Shown here: positions 1-13,500 of the stretch, in pieces | Numbering within the stretch: the stretch's first letter is position 1 | How the letters are laid out: each line of letters starts with the position of its first letter | Assembly: GCA_900660155.1 (NCBI GenBank) | Contig: CABFPE010000686.1 | Location: 188,210-252,209 of the forward strand | Source: Hofstenia miamia | Lineage: Eukaryota; Xenacoelomorpha; Acoela; Hofsteniidae | Direction of reading: 5' to 3' | DNA: 64,000 nucleotides | Program-made: the position numbers and the translations under genes | Notes under the pieces: generated by a model | Seen by the model: the letters and a program-made list of their open reading frames with translations, nothing else | Database searches by the model: none | What the model was told of the DNA's origin: nothing

Positions 1-17
1 TATATATATATATATAT
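1..17. repeat. (TA)n microsatellite, cut by window edge
   Basis: Pure TA dinucleotides from the first base of the window. The full length is unknown. Confidence 0.85.
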
Positions 18-474
18 GGGATATGTAGGATACCAGGGTAATTTATAAGGTTACCGTGGTTACTACTAAGTTATTGATGAGTTATTAGTAACCAGTTTTT
101 AGGTTACCACAATTTCCATATAAAAATCCATATAATTCATATAATAATTTAAATTAGTGGAGAGCGAATGTAGAAAAAAGAGTAATAAGCCAGAAGTGGG
201 TTGATAACAAGAGATTGAAGTGGAATTGTGTGATATACAAGTTTGGAATTGTAAAAGAGCTTAGAATTTCTAATAGAAAAATCTTTTTTAAAGTCCATCC
301 AGGGAGAGTTCCCAGCGAAGTTTCAACGAGTCGCTCATGAGTGTATTTTTCNTATAAATAGCTGGCTTTTTGAAAATGTTTGAGTTGCGTAGAGGATACA
401 GAAAAAGTTTTACGAACTTCCCAAGCGGAGTTAAATTTTATTAATAAGTTTAGAAAAGGTCTTGCACTGGAAAG

Positions 475-1108
475 TAGTGATAAGCTTACCTGCACTTCAG
501 ACCTGACCTGCTTCTGTATCGAACCTGGCCTGATTTAATCCTGTGTTCATAGAGGAAGAGATGTTATAATATTAACGTCATCCTCTTCTCGAATTATATT
601 TTCCTTTTCTTTTACACTGTATATGAATGCAAACATCCGTTTTAGTTATTAACATATAACAATAGAAAATTATTCCAGTAAATAATTAGTTGTCAGACCT
701 AACAGTGATGCCGCCATAGTGACAAATAGATTTTATTCAAGCTGACATTTGTAAATACCAACTATAGTACCGGAACAATTTACAAGAATGTAGAGATAAA
801 CTNGTTGCATTGATAGAATACTGTTATTCCTGTTTATCATTTTTGATGTTCTACGCCAGCCTATGACACCTTTCACATATGTAATGAAGAAAAGCAGTAA
901 AGTCAATTGCTGGTACCAGACCATGCTGAGTTTAGATGTTTTCCATCTAATAAAACCAAAACGATATCAAATTAATCAAGCAACATGGATGATGTCAAAC
1001 CTGATTCTGATCCTATTTTAATCCACATCTGGTTTACAATGACTATATATGACCTGACCTGATTCTTCGTGATAGGCCTGATCTAAACATCCTGACCTGA
1101 CAACACTA
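475..1108. mobile_element. Non-autonomous hAT-like element, copy A
   Basis: This stretch recurs in reverse complement at about 19191-19871. Ends are TAGTG... and ...CACTA, and CCTGACCTG-type motifs are repeated just inside both ends, which is the subterminal repeat style of hAT elements. No transposase is visible. I saw no convincing 8-bp target duplication, so the family assignment is inferred. The N at 803 stands where copy B carries roughly 85 extra bases. Confidence 0.55.
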
Positions 1109-1198
1109 ATTAGGGTACCAATTGATAGGAATAAACTATTACCATCAAAATGTTAACTTTCGGTTTCATAGTATGTAATTAAAATCTAGTTTTAGGCA

Positions 1199-1235
1199 AT
1201 GCTAAAGCTTCTACTAATATGTTTATTTTTATCAG
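1199..1235 (+). CDS. Exon 1: start codon and signal peptide
   Basis: ATG followed by codons for a lysine and a run of Leu/Ile/Cys/Phe, ending in phase 1 at a CAG|GTTTGT donor. The following intron is only 42 bp. This ATG is chosen because it gives a signal peptide and phase-matches the next exon. Confidence 0.7.
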
Positions 1236-3368
1236 GTTTGTATTTATTGATATATGGACACTTTATTTTATATTTAGATTTCTCTTCAAGCTTTGTCAAA
1301 CGCTCTACAAATTCTACTTTTGACAGAAATATTATTACTGACATACCTAATGGTTTACAAAGTATTTTTTCCATCCCTTTCTTCTTTGTTTATTCATATT
1401 TTTAGGATATCCTTCATCACAGTTCGCTGAACAGTATAAAATCTATTTTTTTCGCGTTTCTTATTTAATTTAGGTTTTCGTCTGCTTTAGCCACCGTTGT
1501 TTCAGATTTTAAGTTAGCTGCAGAAAATAGTGATTTATCAGATTTGCCTGATAACATTTTGACTTCTACTCCAAACATTTTTCTAGCCAGCTTAACTGTA
1601 CGTATTTTTTTAATTGAACTACCCAGACGCAATACATTATATTTTCTTTTTCAATTGTTCTTTTCAAATTATTATATATCGTAGTTACCTCATTATAAAA
1701 TCATTTCATCGGAATTCTAATTCTCGTTTGATATTATCAACACTAAGTGCTCATTTTTGACGTTCTGTTTTCCTACGATATTGTCTGAAAAACGTGAATA
1801 TTTGAAAGCCGGCTTCACATTATAGTCAGTCAGTGAAATCATAGTTGATTTTCTTTTAGTTTTAAAAACTATCTGAAATTGTCCCCTTTTCCATCATTTG
1901 CATTTATCACTTGTTACTTCCAACTATACTTGAAGGGGAATTGGTAAAAAATGCTGTTTTCTCAATAAGACGTTTTTCAAATCTGATTTGGATGTACTAT
2001 GATATATTTATTTCTTTGATTAACACTTATATATTTTTTAATTCATAATCCAATGGAAACCATAAATGTTATTCGATTCCTATGAATAAATGACAAGTAG
2101 TTATTTTATTACTAATTTGAATAGTAATCCTGCAGCAAATGTGGAACATGGAAGCCATTCATGTACATATACATACTAGTTTTAATTCTAGATTGCATCC
2201 ACACTAAAATGTTTAATAATTCATTTTTAAAAATTTTTTCTTATTTATTTTTAATTTATTTGCTGCGTCTTTAGCCGTGGGAACAATGGGTATTGTTTGT
2301 TAACTCATAATTTTTAGGAGCAAAGCATCAAATCACTGAAGTTAGCACAAGTTCAACAAATTTTAAACAGCGACCTTCTAGGATTGACAGGTCTTGGAAA
2401 CATTGTGTTTCATCGTTCGCAAACTGACATGAGAAGTATTGTTGATAAATTAAAACTCTTTGTAAGTTATTTAGATTTACAACACTATTATTAAATTAAG
2501 TTATCTAAACTGAACGACAAACGACATTTAGATGACATGTATATTTTGAGAGTAAATGCTCAAACTCAGTCTGCTTTTTCACCAAATTATCATCCACTCA
2601 CAACCAGGGCTGCACTGCTTATGAGAAAAGTGGGGGACGCAATTTTGACCACAAAATTTTTTCAAAATAACAAACTACATGCAATTGTTTCAAATATATT
2701 TCTTATCAAATACTACAGATACAAAATTTGGCATAATTCTAGAGCTTTCAATCCTACATGCTAATTAACAAATTTGTAAGCTAAAGATGACAAAATAAGC
2801 GTGGCGTAGGATAATTATTATGTATATCTAGACATTTCTATGTTATACTAACACAAAAATATAACATAATAGATTTCCATGACATGTTTCTGTATCTTTA
2901 TAAAATTATTGGTGTTTATAAAATTTGGCACATTGGCCAGTTCGACCCTGCTGCGTCTCCCCACGTCCCCCTAAATTTATAAAAAAAATAAGTGAGGGGA
3001 CGCCGTCCCCCCGCGAGTGCAGGCCTGCTCACAACTGCATTCATTAAAATTTGATAATTAATTCTGACAATTTGATGTATTTAATTTTAAAAAATCATAT
3101 ATAATGTGTTTTGTTAACCATGCTTTCTATTGCAATCTGATTACTATTGCTAAAGGTACAGAAAAGGTAACAGAAAAAAGGAGTTGATGAGATGTTTCAA
3201 AACTGCAAACTGTAGAAATCTCCCATACAAATGAAATGAGATTACTAGGAAGGTAAATAGGAATTAACACTGTTTTTGTAACTCCATTCTGCCAACTGAG
3301 AAAGCAGTGCAAAAGTGTTTTAATCATCCTTGATCATTTGTATGTTGCAATAGCAGTAGGTTGAGATT

Positions 3369-3422
<54 letters not shown>

Positions 3423-4480
3423 TGCTCATTGTAAACCTATTTTTTGTTATGTCTCTCAGTAAATTTTTATCGCTATAATGGAAAAAATTATTAATGTCTA
3501 CAAAATTTGAATGTACCATATTTTTTCGGTTATGTATCTAAGAGCATTTGCAACTGCCATTTTACTGTTGATCACATTTTTTAGCAAACTATTGTCCTAA
3601 AATTTTTAATTGAAATTGAATTTGATACATAACTGGATTATGATGCGCAATTGAAATTGGTTTATCATTGTTTTTACGTATAAAGTTTATACATTTTGAA
3701 TCTACCAAAAACATAAATTGATTAATTTTTTAAACTATTCATTTAACACGCAAATATTAATTTATTTACTATGAAGAAACTTTTCTTGCTATGTATTTTG
3801 AAATACATTATAATTTGCAACACCAGTGTGCACAGTTTTTCAAAATTAACTGTAACATGGATCCGTTTTCAATTTATATAATTATTAATTAATATTAATG
3901 CTGTATTCTCAATGTCATTTGTTAATTCTTAATATGATTATATGTAGGTCCGCTCTTCATTGGCGCCCGGGTTGGGGCAGTCATTGGATTAGTGAACCAG
4001 CCAAGCCGCTAACTGTCTTTTTGCTCTATTTTAGCAAAGCCTTTTGTGAAAGCAAAATTTTAAAAAATATATGTTAACAGCTTCGAAAATATGAGTCGGG
4101 GTCATTTATCTGAAGCCTAGCTTCATCTGTTCATATTCTGGTTCACACCTAAATATGACTGGGGTTCCTAAGCAAATTGTTTCTGAGATCTGCATGGACG
4201 CGATTCATTAATTTATTTCATTCAAATTAGTTCATTTGCTAAATACTTGGCGGTAGTGCTGATAGTGTAGGATTTATCTCTTTCTTTGTATAAGGTTCGT
4301 TGAAACATCGAGATATATCTAAACTAAAAAATCTTTTTTAGTTTATAAAAGCAGAATGAAGAATGTTTTTAAAAAAAAGCTGTTTACTAGTTGAAATGCA
4401 TTCGTAGCATTCTAGTTAATACATTGAAACTATATTTCAAATTTAAACTTATTTTTTGCTTTTCGTCTCATGTTCTTCAT

Positions 4481-4524
<44 letters not shown>

Positions 4525-7500
4525 ATGTGAGAATCCGGTGGAAATTACGATTGTACAGCTGTATTTAAATGTATCTTGTTATATCCTAATGCTAGTTTCA
4601 ACATAAGATCTTAATTAAATGTGCCTCAACCACTTAATTTTAAACTGCAGAAAGATATTTTTACTATGAATGAGAAATTCTATTGAGATGTACAACAAGT
4701 TATGAAACAATTTGGTTGTTGCAATATGCATAGAGATAGAGATGCTTGATAATAACATAGCTCGCTATTTCATATATATATATATATAGCTTAAATTCAT
4801 TATATTGTTGAAATTATATGGTTTCTTTATATTATATTGTCTGTGTTTTTATTACCGTATAATTTTTTACTATAATCGTTATGGGTTATATTTGTCTGGC
4901 GTTGGCATTCTCTGCTGCAACCCCAATATAAATTGCTGGATTCGCCACTGCTCTTTAATATGGTTTACAATTGCAAAACAGTTATTTTCTATCGGACCCC
5001 TGCGGTAATGTCTCGTCAATATTATTTCATAATTTGAATGACAGAATTATAATTATAGTAGTTTGTTATGTATTCATTATATATATTTTAGAGAAGTATT
5101 TATCAAAGATCAGAGGGTGCTCAACGAATTGTTTTAGACAGTGTTATTAAGCCCCGGTTTGCTGGATCATTTGCTACGGATTACGGTCAACTAACGGAAG
5201 AGCAGCAAAGTTATTTGAATCGGTATTTAGTTGGTGCTCCACCTTCTTACATTCGATCTTACCAGCTAACTCCAGATGAAGACCTTGTTTTAAAATTGTA
5301 AGCCTTTTAATATGTGCTTTTAATGAAATTAACTTAGAGTATCTGCATTATATGAATATCCAGAGAATAATTGGGAGTTTCGTATGTCGAAATGTAAAGC
5401 TGTGGTTCTAGCAGTTGTTTACTTCTATGGTTCGAACCTCAATGCTTTACTTGGTATTGAAAATGATTTTATTGAAAAATTTGCCCCGTTGTTTATTTGT
5501 GTTTCTCCCAGTTTTCTAAAGCAATTCTCAAGTGATAGTATTTCAAGCTTGTTAATGAGAATTCGAGATCTTAACTTTGATTGGACTCATGGCCATGCTA
5601 TTGTAGAAAATCTATTCAATTCTGAAAATTTGAAGAAATCTAGCGACTTTTTTTCAAGGTATTTTGCAATTCATTGAATCTTTGTCCTTACTATTGAATT
5701 GTGTTACTTAGTTTGGGGAGCATGAATAAATTTGTAACTATTGATTTGGTAGAAGATGCGCCTGAAGATGTAGTATTTTCTCAACAATCTCTTCTCATGA
5801 TTGGATCCAACTCTAAAGATCCTTTGGTAATTTTTGAACCGATAAATTTAACCGGTTGTAGCAAAGCGTGATTTAGTTATTTTTATTTGCTTTTTTGATA
5901 TAATTTTGTACCATCACGCATGCAGCGAGGGCACAAAGTATCAAGGTTACATCAATCTATTAATATTATAATAAAATCTTCTGTGCGTTTCTTGCGTAGC
6001 AGTCATAGTTCATCTCGAAATCCGTAGTTATTTTAATGGCAAAAAGTATCGAAAATTCTTGAAATGTAGTACGATATTAATTTCTGTTTTGACAAGCATT
6101 GTCCTTCACCGTAAAAATAATTTCATCCCATTATTGATATAGTCGTTTAATATTCAAAATATTAAAAAAAATGTTTATTGAATATGGAACATGGTTATGT
6201 TGCTACACCTGTGTTGCAACTAACAGAAACACGATGAAATTGGCATATTTTAAAAGTGACCTGGTGCATTTGCTAAATTGTAACACCCTTGTTAAATTTT
6301 AGCTGATGGAATATTTATATCGGCGTTTAATTGTACGCGATAATATTAAATTGGGCGCTGATCTACCCGAGAGTGATCTCCGCAAAATTGGAGCATGTGC
6401 CTCGGCTCTTACTATCGGTGAAATCCAGACTTTCAAACCTGAAGTTGTTCGTAATAATATCGACGTGTTTCAGGTGAAGGGGTTGAATATTGGAGAGGTA
6501 ATTATTTAAACATTATATTATTACTTTGTATTTATGAAAATATTTCTGGTAACTATTGAATTTTATTCTTATATGTATACATTTTCAAACTAGGTTAAAT
6601 ATATTGGATTTATAATAAATTTAGGTATTTTTATAGATATGGCGATAAGTCCACAATTTCGTAAACAAGTTATTTAACTATTAAACTCTGTCCCAGTTAA
6701 TAAGTAAAGTTTTATATCAATAATTGGGGTTTTATAATAGCGTAAATACCATGGTTTTTGCTCGAATTTGATAGTTTAAGATCTTGTGCATATTATAAAA
6801 AAAGGGAAAATCAAAACTTGAAATTATACTCGCGTTTATATCATAGTACCTCATTTTCCTAAAAAACCGGTTTACTTATTAACTGGGACAAAGTTTAATA
6901 ACCGTTTTGCCAGTGATCATATGTTCTAGTAGGAATTATTTTATATTCCAATGACGGATACACATGGGCCAAAAGATACCGGACTCCTTAGTAAAGACAA
7001 ATTAATTTTAACCCACTCATTAATTTTTTATCACGCCGATAACTGAATTTGGCTCGTTGTCACCCATATCAACAAGCAGTCTACTTGCTTGAGAAAATAT
7101 CATTTTCTTACTCTTTTCTTGAGCTTTTATCAATACTATTTACTTCTCTTAAATCAAGCAAAGTAATGGTCTAAGAAGGTGCCTTATAATTTTTATATAT
7201 AAATCAAAAAATAACCGGCGATGAATTTACATTCATTTCTGAACGAAATTATTATGTAAACTTTCTCTGATACATGTATATACAAATATTTAAAATTGCT
7301 TTCAGGTATGAATATATTTAGATATTCACATCTTGAAACAAACAAAACAGAATAGTTTCATTTCCGATCAAGAAAAACAAGCGATCACCGATTGTGCAAG
7401 CCAAAACATGTCACATTTTTCAATATTTTGTTGCGTTTGGCACTTGAGGAATTAATTTGTCTTCGTGCTTCTCTGTAGGCTACATCAATGTAAATGACAT

Positions 7501-10500
7501 GACATACCTTTCATAAATATGCGTGTAGAATCTGCCCTTTGTCACACAACGTCAAACTCAGTTTCTTTAGGTCAAAATAATAAATAATTCTTCAATTATA
7601 TAACAACTAATAGACAAATAAACGTCGTTTATGCTACGATGATTTTTTGTCATTTTAACCCAGTTCATAATCATCGTGTGTTTCAGGACTTAGCGTTTTA
7701 TTTTACCTTGCGTAAATCTTGTAATCTGCTAATGCCACATTCCGATATAACACAAAACTTTGGACTTACCGCCATTGGCTTCTCATCCAGCGACATGATA
7801 TTTTCAACTTTAAAAGGACCTATTTTGGTATTTCACTGTTACACAATTATTAGACACCGTTTAGAGAGCTGCCATATAGCGCATTTTTCGGAAAATGAGA
7901 TATTTATATGCAAATTTTAATACATGTTTTCAAATAATATAGTTTCGCTTTTTTCTGCTGAAAGTTTGATTATCAATAATAACAAAGTTATTCCCGCACA
8001 AAATTAGGTGAGACAATTTTTCGTGGTAAAGTAGAGGTGTACATAGACCTCGGATAAATTCAGTGGTTTAAATGAAATGCATTATACATGTTGACAACAA
8101 TATTAGACCAGTAATGCCCCAAATATCACGTGCTTTTAAAAATGGTATTTTTAGTCTGGGAAACTGTACAACATTGGAGACGGGGGATATTAACTTGACT
8201 GGATCCACTGCACTCCGCAAACTAATAAGTCACACAAATCTAAACTAAGTCTAAGCCAAAATTGAAATGATTTATAATATAACAAAATGTCAGTAAAATA
8301 ATATAAAAATAACTCATTTGTCTTTGATAACTCAAATTTTCTTTATTTTCTGTCATAATGTCACTGTCGTGGCAAGTAATTGAGTTACTTATTTGAACTG
8401 CAATTCGCCCACTACTAACACTGGCATTGACATCTAAGAACCATAATGGGTTAATCCACTTTCAGGAGTTCCGCAAGAATTCTTATTGGGAAGGGGGCAA
8501 TCTTCATACAATAGCTAAAAATAATTATATATTTTTAAAAATAGATCAAATGTACATTCACATCAAACAATCGTCATGAAAAATAAAGCACATGTTTATT
8601 AACAAAATATTTATTCATAGAATTATATTTCAATACATGAACGTGTAATTTTTTAATGAAGCATAAAGGGCATATCCTGCCCCTCTACTATTTAAATGGG
8701 GGGGGGGCGTTAGTCCACTATGGTTCTCAGCCTCTGATTCAATGTTTAACGTGAGATATAATGTATTTTGTATATAAAGTAAGTTTTATTATGATAAAAA
8801 TGTGTAATTTTTTGGAATAGTTGTCTAATAGTATTCATTTTCTAGTTAATGGCGTTTACTCAGATTTATATACAACAGACAAAAAAGGTTAAACACAGCG
8901 TTTGCTTGCACACAGCATCATGTGCTTTGATTACGTTTTCTTCAAACTATTTCGGTTGTCGTTTGAAGGAAATTGTAATGTTAGTTGTCGCTTTGCATGC
9001 TAATCGGCTTGACGGGCTTCTACAAACATAAATCTTTTCTTTCTCATGTGCAATTTTAAACTACTCCAATCAAATTCTAATCCATTGTTTGAAAATACGT
9101 AGTTAGTTACTTACCATATTAATAGCTTGTTTTCATTTTGTTAAACAGTTCTCACCAGCACGTTTGTTAGAAATTTAGACTGATGGAAATCTTTTTGGAG
9201 ACAACTAAGCGGGTATGTTACTTTTTCTTTCCGATTGTCCTTTTCACTTTTTATGCATTATCAACTTAATTTTTATTGATTTCTAGTTTTGAAATTCATC
9301 AACCATAAACATTCTTTAGCGCTATTGTTAATTCGCAGTTTGTCGTATGTCTATTGCATCTGTGTAAGACATCACTGTCGTATGTATAATTAGCAAGACA
9401 GGTTTTGTTTGACTTTAATATTGCAAAGTACACTCAATTAGCCTGAAATTGGCTTCATGCAAAATTTCTTTTTATTAATTTTTTTGGGTTTTGTATCAGA
9501 TTATTCAACTGCATAAATTATCACTTTTGTTTCGCTAGTTACTAAAAATTTTGCATTGTTCTTGTTTTATACCGTTTTTAAGTTTTGATATTGTTTTCGG
9601 TAACTAATGCTAACGTAACTTGAACATGTGGGTTTTCCTAATTATTATTTGTTTACAAAACAATTTTCTGATTTAGCTAAAATCTTTTACCTATAGAGCA
9701 GTTATCTCGATTTAATTTGTCTTTACACGCGTGATTTCCTCATTCAAAGGAAAAGCTGAAAATTGATGACCACTCGTGTAAATGTAAAATAAAAGTGGTC
9801 CCAAACACTATTAATTCATCTTCATTAGTTCGTCATCAAATGTAAGGTCATTCTGTTAGTCTGGATTATTTTGCATGATTGTTCTGTTCTGTCCCATTCT
9901 GTTTCCCTGTATACAACATTGTATGGCTTAAAATAGACAAAACCACTTTTTTCATTTTTCATTTGCGCAGAATTTCGAGGTTAAACCGCATTTCGCCTAA
10001 GCCATTTAATGTTTTGGATAAACCATGAATTTATGTAATTCTACGGTTTTCTCTAACAACTTCATTACTATTTAGGTCAAACGTTCTCATTTAGAGTCTT
10101 ACAGCCGCTGATTTCGATCAACTAGGCATTATGCTCTCCACTCTAAACTTTAGGATTTTGTTCAAGGCTGATGTTGAGGACATTAATGATGCTATGCAAA
10201 CCTTTCTTAAGTACGCCGACATACTTACTGCTCCTGCGCGACAAGTTATTGTTGAAAAGGTAGTCATTCGTTTTCAGTACTGTTTACTCATTTTTCATCT
10301 TGCATATTTTTTACTTTTTTACCTAAGCTCCTCTTTTATGATATTTGTCTCTGAATTTGTTAGCGTTTATAGAGTTGATCGCTCACCATCGAAATTTATA
10401 CATTTCAATACAGCATAAAAAAGTAAAATTGGATCGAAACCTGAGATATCTGGCTGGAGTATATAACTTAAGTTTATTGCTAATTCATATAAATGTACGT

Positions 10501-13500
10501 ACTGGTACGGGCATGACCACGGATGGTTTGTGGTTGTTGAAGGGTTTTCGGGTACAAGAAGAATTTTATACTTGTATTTGTTAATGTATAATGTAATTTT
10601 ATTAAGTTAAAGCTTTAATCACCACTTATATAAATATGCCTAAATACCCTTAGGAACGATTAATTGAATGCTTATTTGATATTTATGTTGATAATTCTGC
10701 AAGCTTGCAGTTTTAATACAGCTCTTCCTTTAAATTTAAATTTTTGCAAAAGTGTGTTTCGAGAAGTATTCGTGTTGCATTTAAATGCAGTAAACTTAGA
10801 AGAAATTTATGTAGCAACATTTTATTGTGATATTGAAGTCCATAATTCATAAATGAAATTGAACTGACGATTTTCAATTTCAACTGGCTCTAACAAATGA
10901 AAGCTGTACTTGAAGCCATTTTTGCATATTGCACATTATACACATAATATGCATAAGTATTCAATGTATTATATAGTTTAGATTGCTGTTTGAATTTATC
11001 TGGGAACTGGCCTCTCTATTTCCAAGTATTAGCAGTTATTTTTTTAAAATTGTGAAAAAAACTATTTTAGACCTAACCTTTAGGTACAGTGGGTACATGT
11101 AAAAAACTTTTTCTAGTGTCCTCATTTATTTTATTCTATTCTTTAGATTGTCACTGACAGTGTGAACATTGGTGGCAACATTGTTAGTTTAAAGGAAATT
11201 CTTTCAATGGAGTTGCGAGCTAAATATTGGCTAGAAAGTATGCAAAGTTTGACTGGACTTTCAATAGTTGTTGATGAGAATGGCTTAGTAACATATGGTT
11301 CAGTTATTCCTGATATTCTCACTATAGAATGGAATAAATTTCAGGTAAGTGCATCTCATGAAGGTAGCAATGTGTTTCTACTCTTCATGTGTTACATCAA
11401 TAATTCAATACTCTTTCATTAAATCAGTCTTTAGAAAGGCTCCGTTGCTTATTGCGCAAAATTTCTAACAAATTCGCGAGAGTTTTTGAATAAAGAAACT
11501 GCAATTTATCTATTAGTATCCCTAAAAATGCATTTAGAAATCATAGCCCGTTGTTCTAAAACGCAATCCGTCTCATAAAGTTAAAGCTATGGGTAGTTAC
11601 ATCTATTCCGATGCAAACATCATCAATATATTGCGCTACATTAGTAATAATAAATTATGTTGTCTCCTTTGCTCATTGTCTTATTAATTAAATTTCACTC
11701 CCAACTAAAGGGCTTCGGTTGACATTATAAAAATTTGGAAAGATTGTAATGAACACACTATGAAAGTATATTTTCAAAACATAAAAATCAACACCATGAA
11801 GGTTAATTTCTATTAAAATTTTAGAAACAGGATCCTTTCAAATATAGAAATCAAATAATTGATAGCCCAAGAGACTTGAAATCATTGTGTTTATGATGCA
11901 AAACCCATTTCTGCTTTCTAACAATAACGCAATATTGAAAGACAACTTCTAGAGTTATTCAAGGATTCTAAAAAAATTTCACAAATTATTGCAAATATAG
12001 TTTACGATATATTGAATTATTTGAAGCTTTAAATGAATTTTTGTAAAGAATTTATTGAGCTATTTCTAGTCATTTCCATATCCAATTTTCTGCTTAAAAT
12101 GAAAAATTGAAGTTTTTTTAATAAGGATTCACTTGCATCTTCCATATTTTTGTAATCAATGTTGTTTTCCCGAAATAGTATGAACTGCCGCATCATCAGA
12201 ATCAAATTGGATCTCAAATTTACTCTTAAAAATATAAATAGAACAAAATGATTTTTCACAAAAATGTGCAGATATAGAATGATTGGTTATGAACAATGCA
12301 AATCATGAATTGAAAAAAATTATTTTTCAGAGTGTTTCTTCAAAAACTATTTGCGGGGTTGCAGGGGTGCAACCCCCGAAACACCCAGTATTGGGAGAAC
12401 TGTGTGGTCACATGATCGCGTTCGTTGTCTACTTTATTGGTAAAAATGTTTTTAATTATATCATGCTAAATTGCATTGTAAATTTTTCACTCCTAACCTC
12501 TCTACCGAATAGAAACTTAAAAATTGAGAATAAACACGGGTGTAATCCGGTTTGGTTAAGTTTCTTTAAGTATTAACTTCTGCACAAAGCTATTGTAAAC
12601 TGCGTATTTTAGTTGGCTGTGTTTTATGAATGCTATCGAAAACAACTTGGTGAAAATTGGAGGCTTACTGCGCTTGTCGCTAGTTCCATGCGACGACTAT
12701 CTCTAGGGATTAATAGCTACGATCTTGAACGCGTGTACTATACCGATATCTTGGGGGTTGCTAGCACACTGATGAAAGCAGGCGCTGATATGAATATAGT
12801 ATGTATATGTTCATTAATCCATCAAGCTTCATACAATACTTAATAGTTGTCAATTAATTTGATGTTTGGGTGAATTTGTGATTCTTAATATAACCTTGTT
12901 TTAGGCATGGCTGCTGGCTCAGCAAATTCGAAAGGCTTATAGCGTGCTTTACAATTTGCAAAATGTCGATCAATTTCATTTGGGATTGATAAATCAAGCC
13001 GAATTAGCTGCCATGTCAGGATTGTTGTTAAGGCAATTTTCGTAAGTGCTTTCTATATTGGATATATTTTATTTTGATTTTGTTTGTTGATGTTCATATC
13101 TATGTAATTTCAATGTAACTATAAGAATTTCTCATTTGTTAACTAACATTACATGATGGGTTTGACGTGGTTTGTAGGGCTTAACAGTTTCCTCGTTATC
13201 AATCATTTCATTTGCAGTATTATGTAATAATTTCGGGTTTTTTATTAAAAAGGTTTGCAGTGAAGGAATTTTCTATTGCATTTCCTCTTTAATTTAATGC
13301 AAATGGACCAACTGTACTGCATCCTTATGGATCAATTTAGAATCCGAGAAATGGAAGGTGTCGATAAAGTTGCGTGCAACGAAATGATTGGTAAGATGGG
13401 TGATCTCTATGACAACTATCTTGTTCCACATCCAAGACGACGAGAAATAGTGTGCTTCTATTTTGCTCGCTGCAGATTGATCTCAGATCGCAGAACAGGA

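Larger units (their letters stand above)
2462..5091 (+). other. Intron 5 (2.6 kb)
   Basis: Contains two long (TA)n tracts and a GC-rich patch at 2930-3035 with complementary CCCC/GGGG runs. No coding stretch is recognised. The next exon is in phase 0, so no missing exon is demanded. Confidence 0.5.

Noticed and set aside
8846-8887. Small exon LMAFTQIYIQQTKK between exons 9 and 10
   Set aside because: Phase-compatible, but the donor (AAG|GTTAAA) is weak, and exons 9 and 10 already join cleanly in phase 0.
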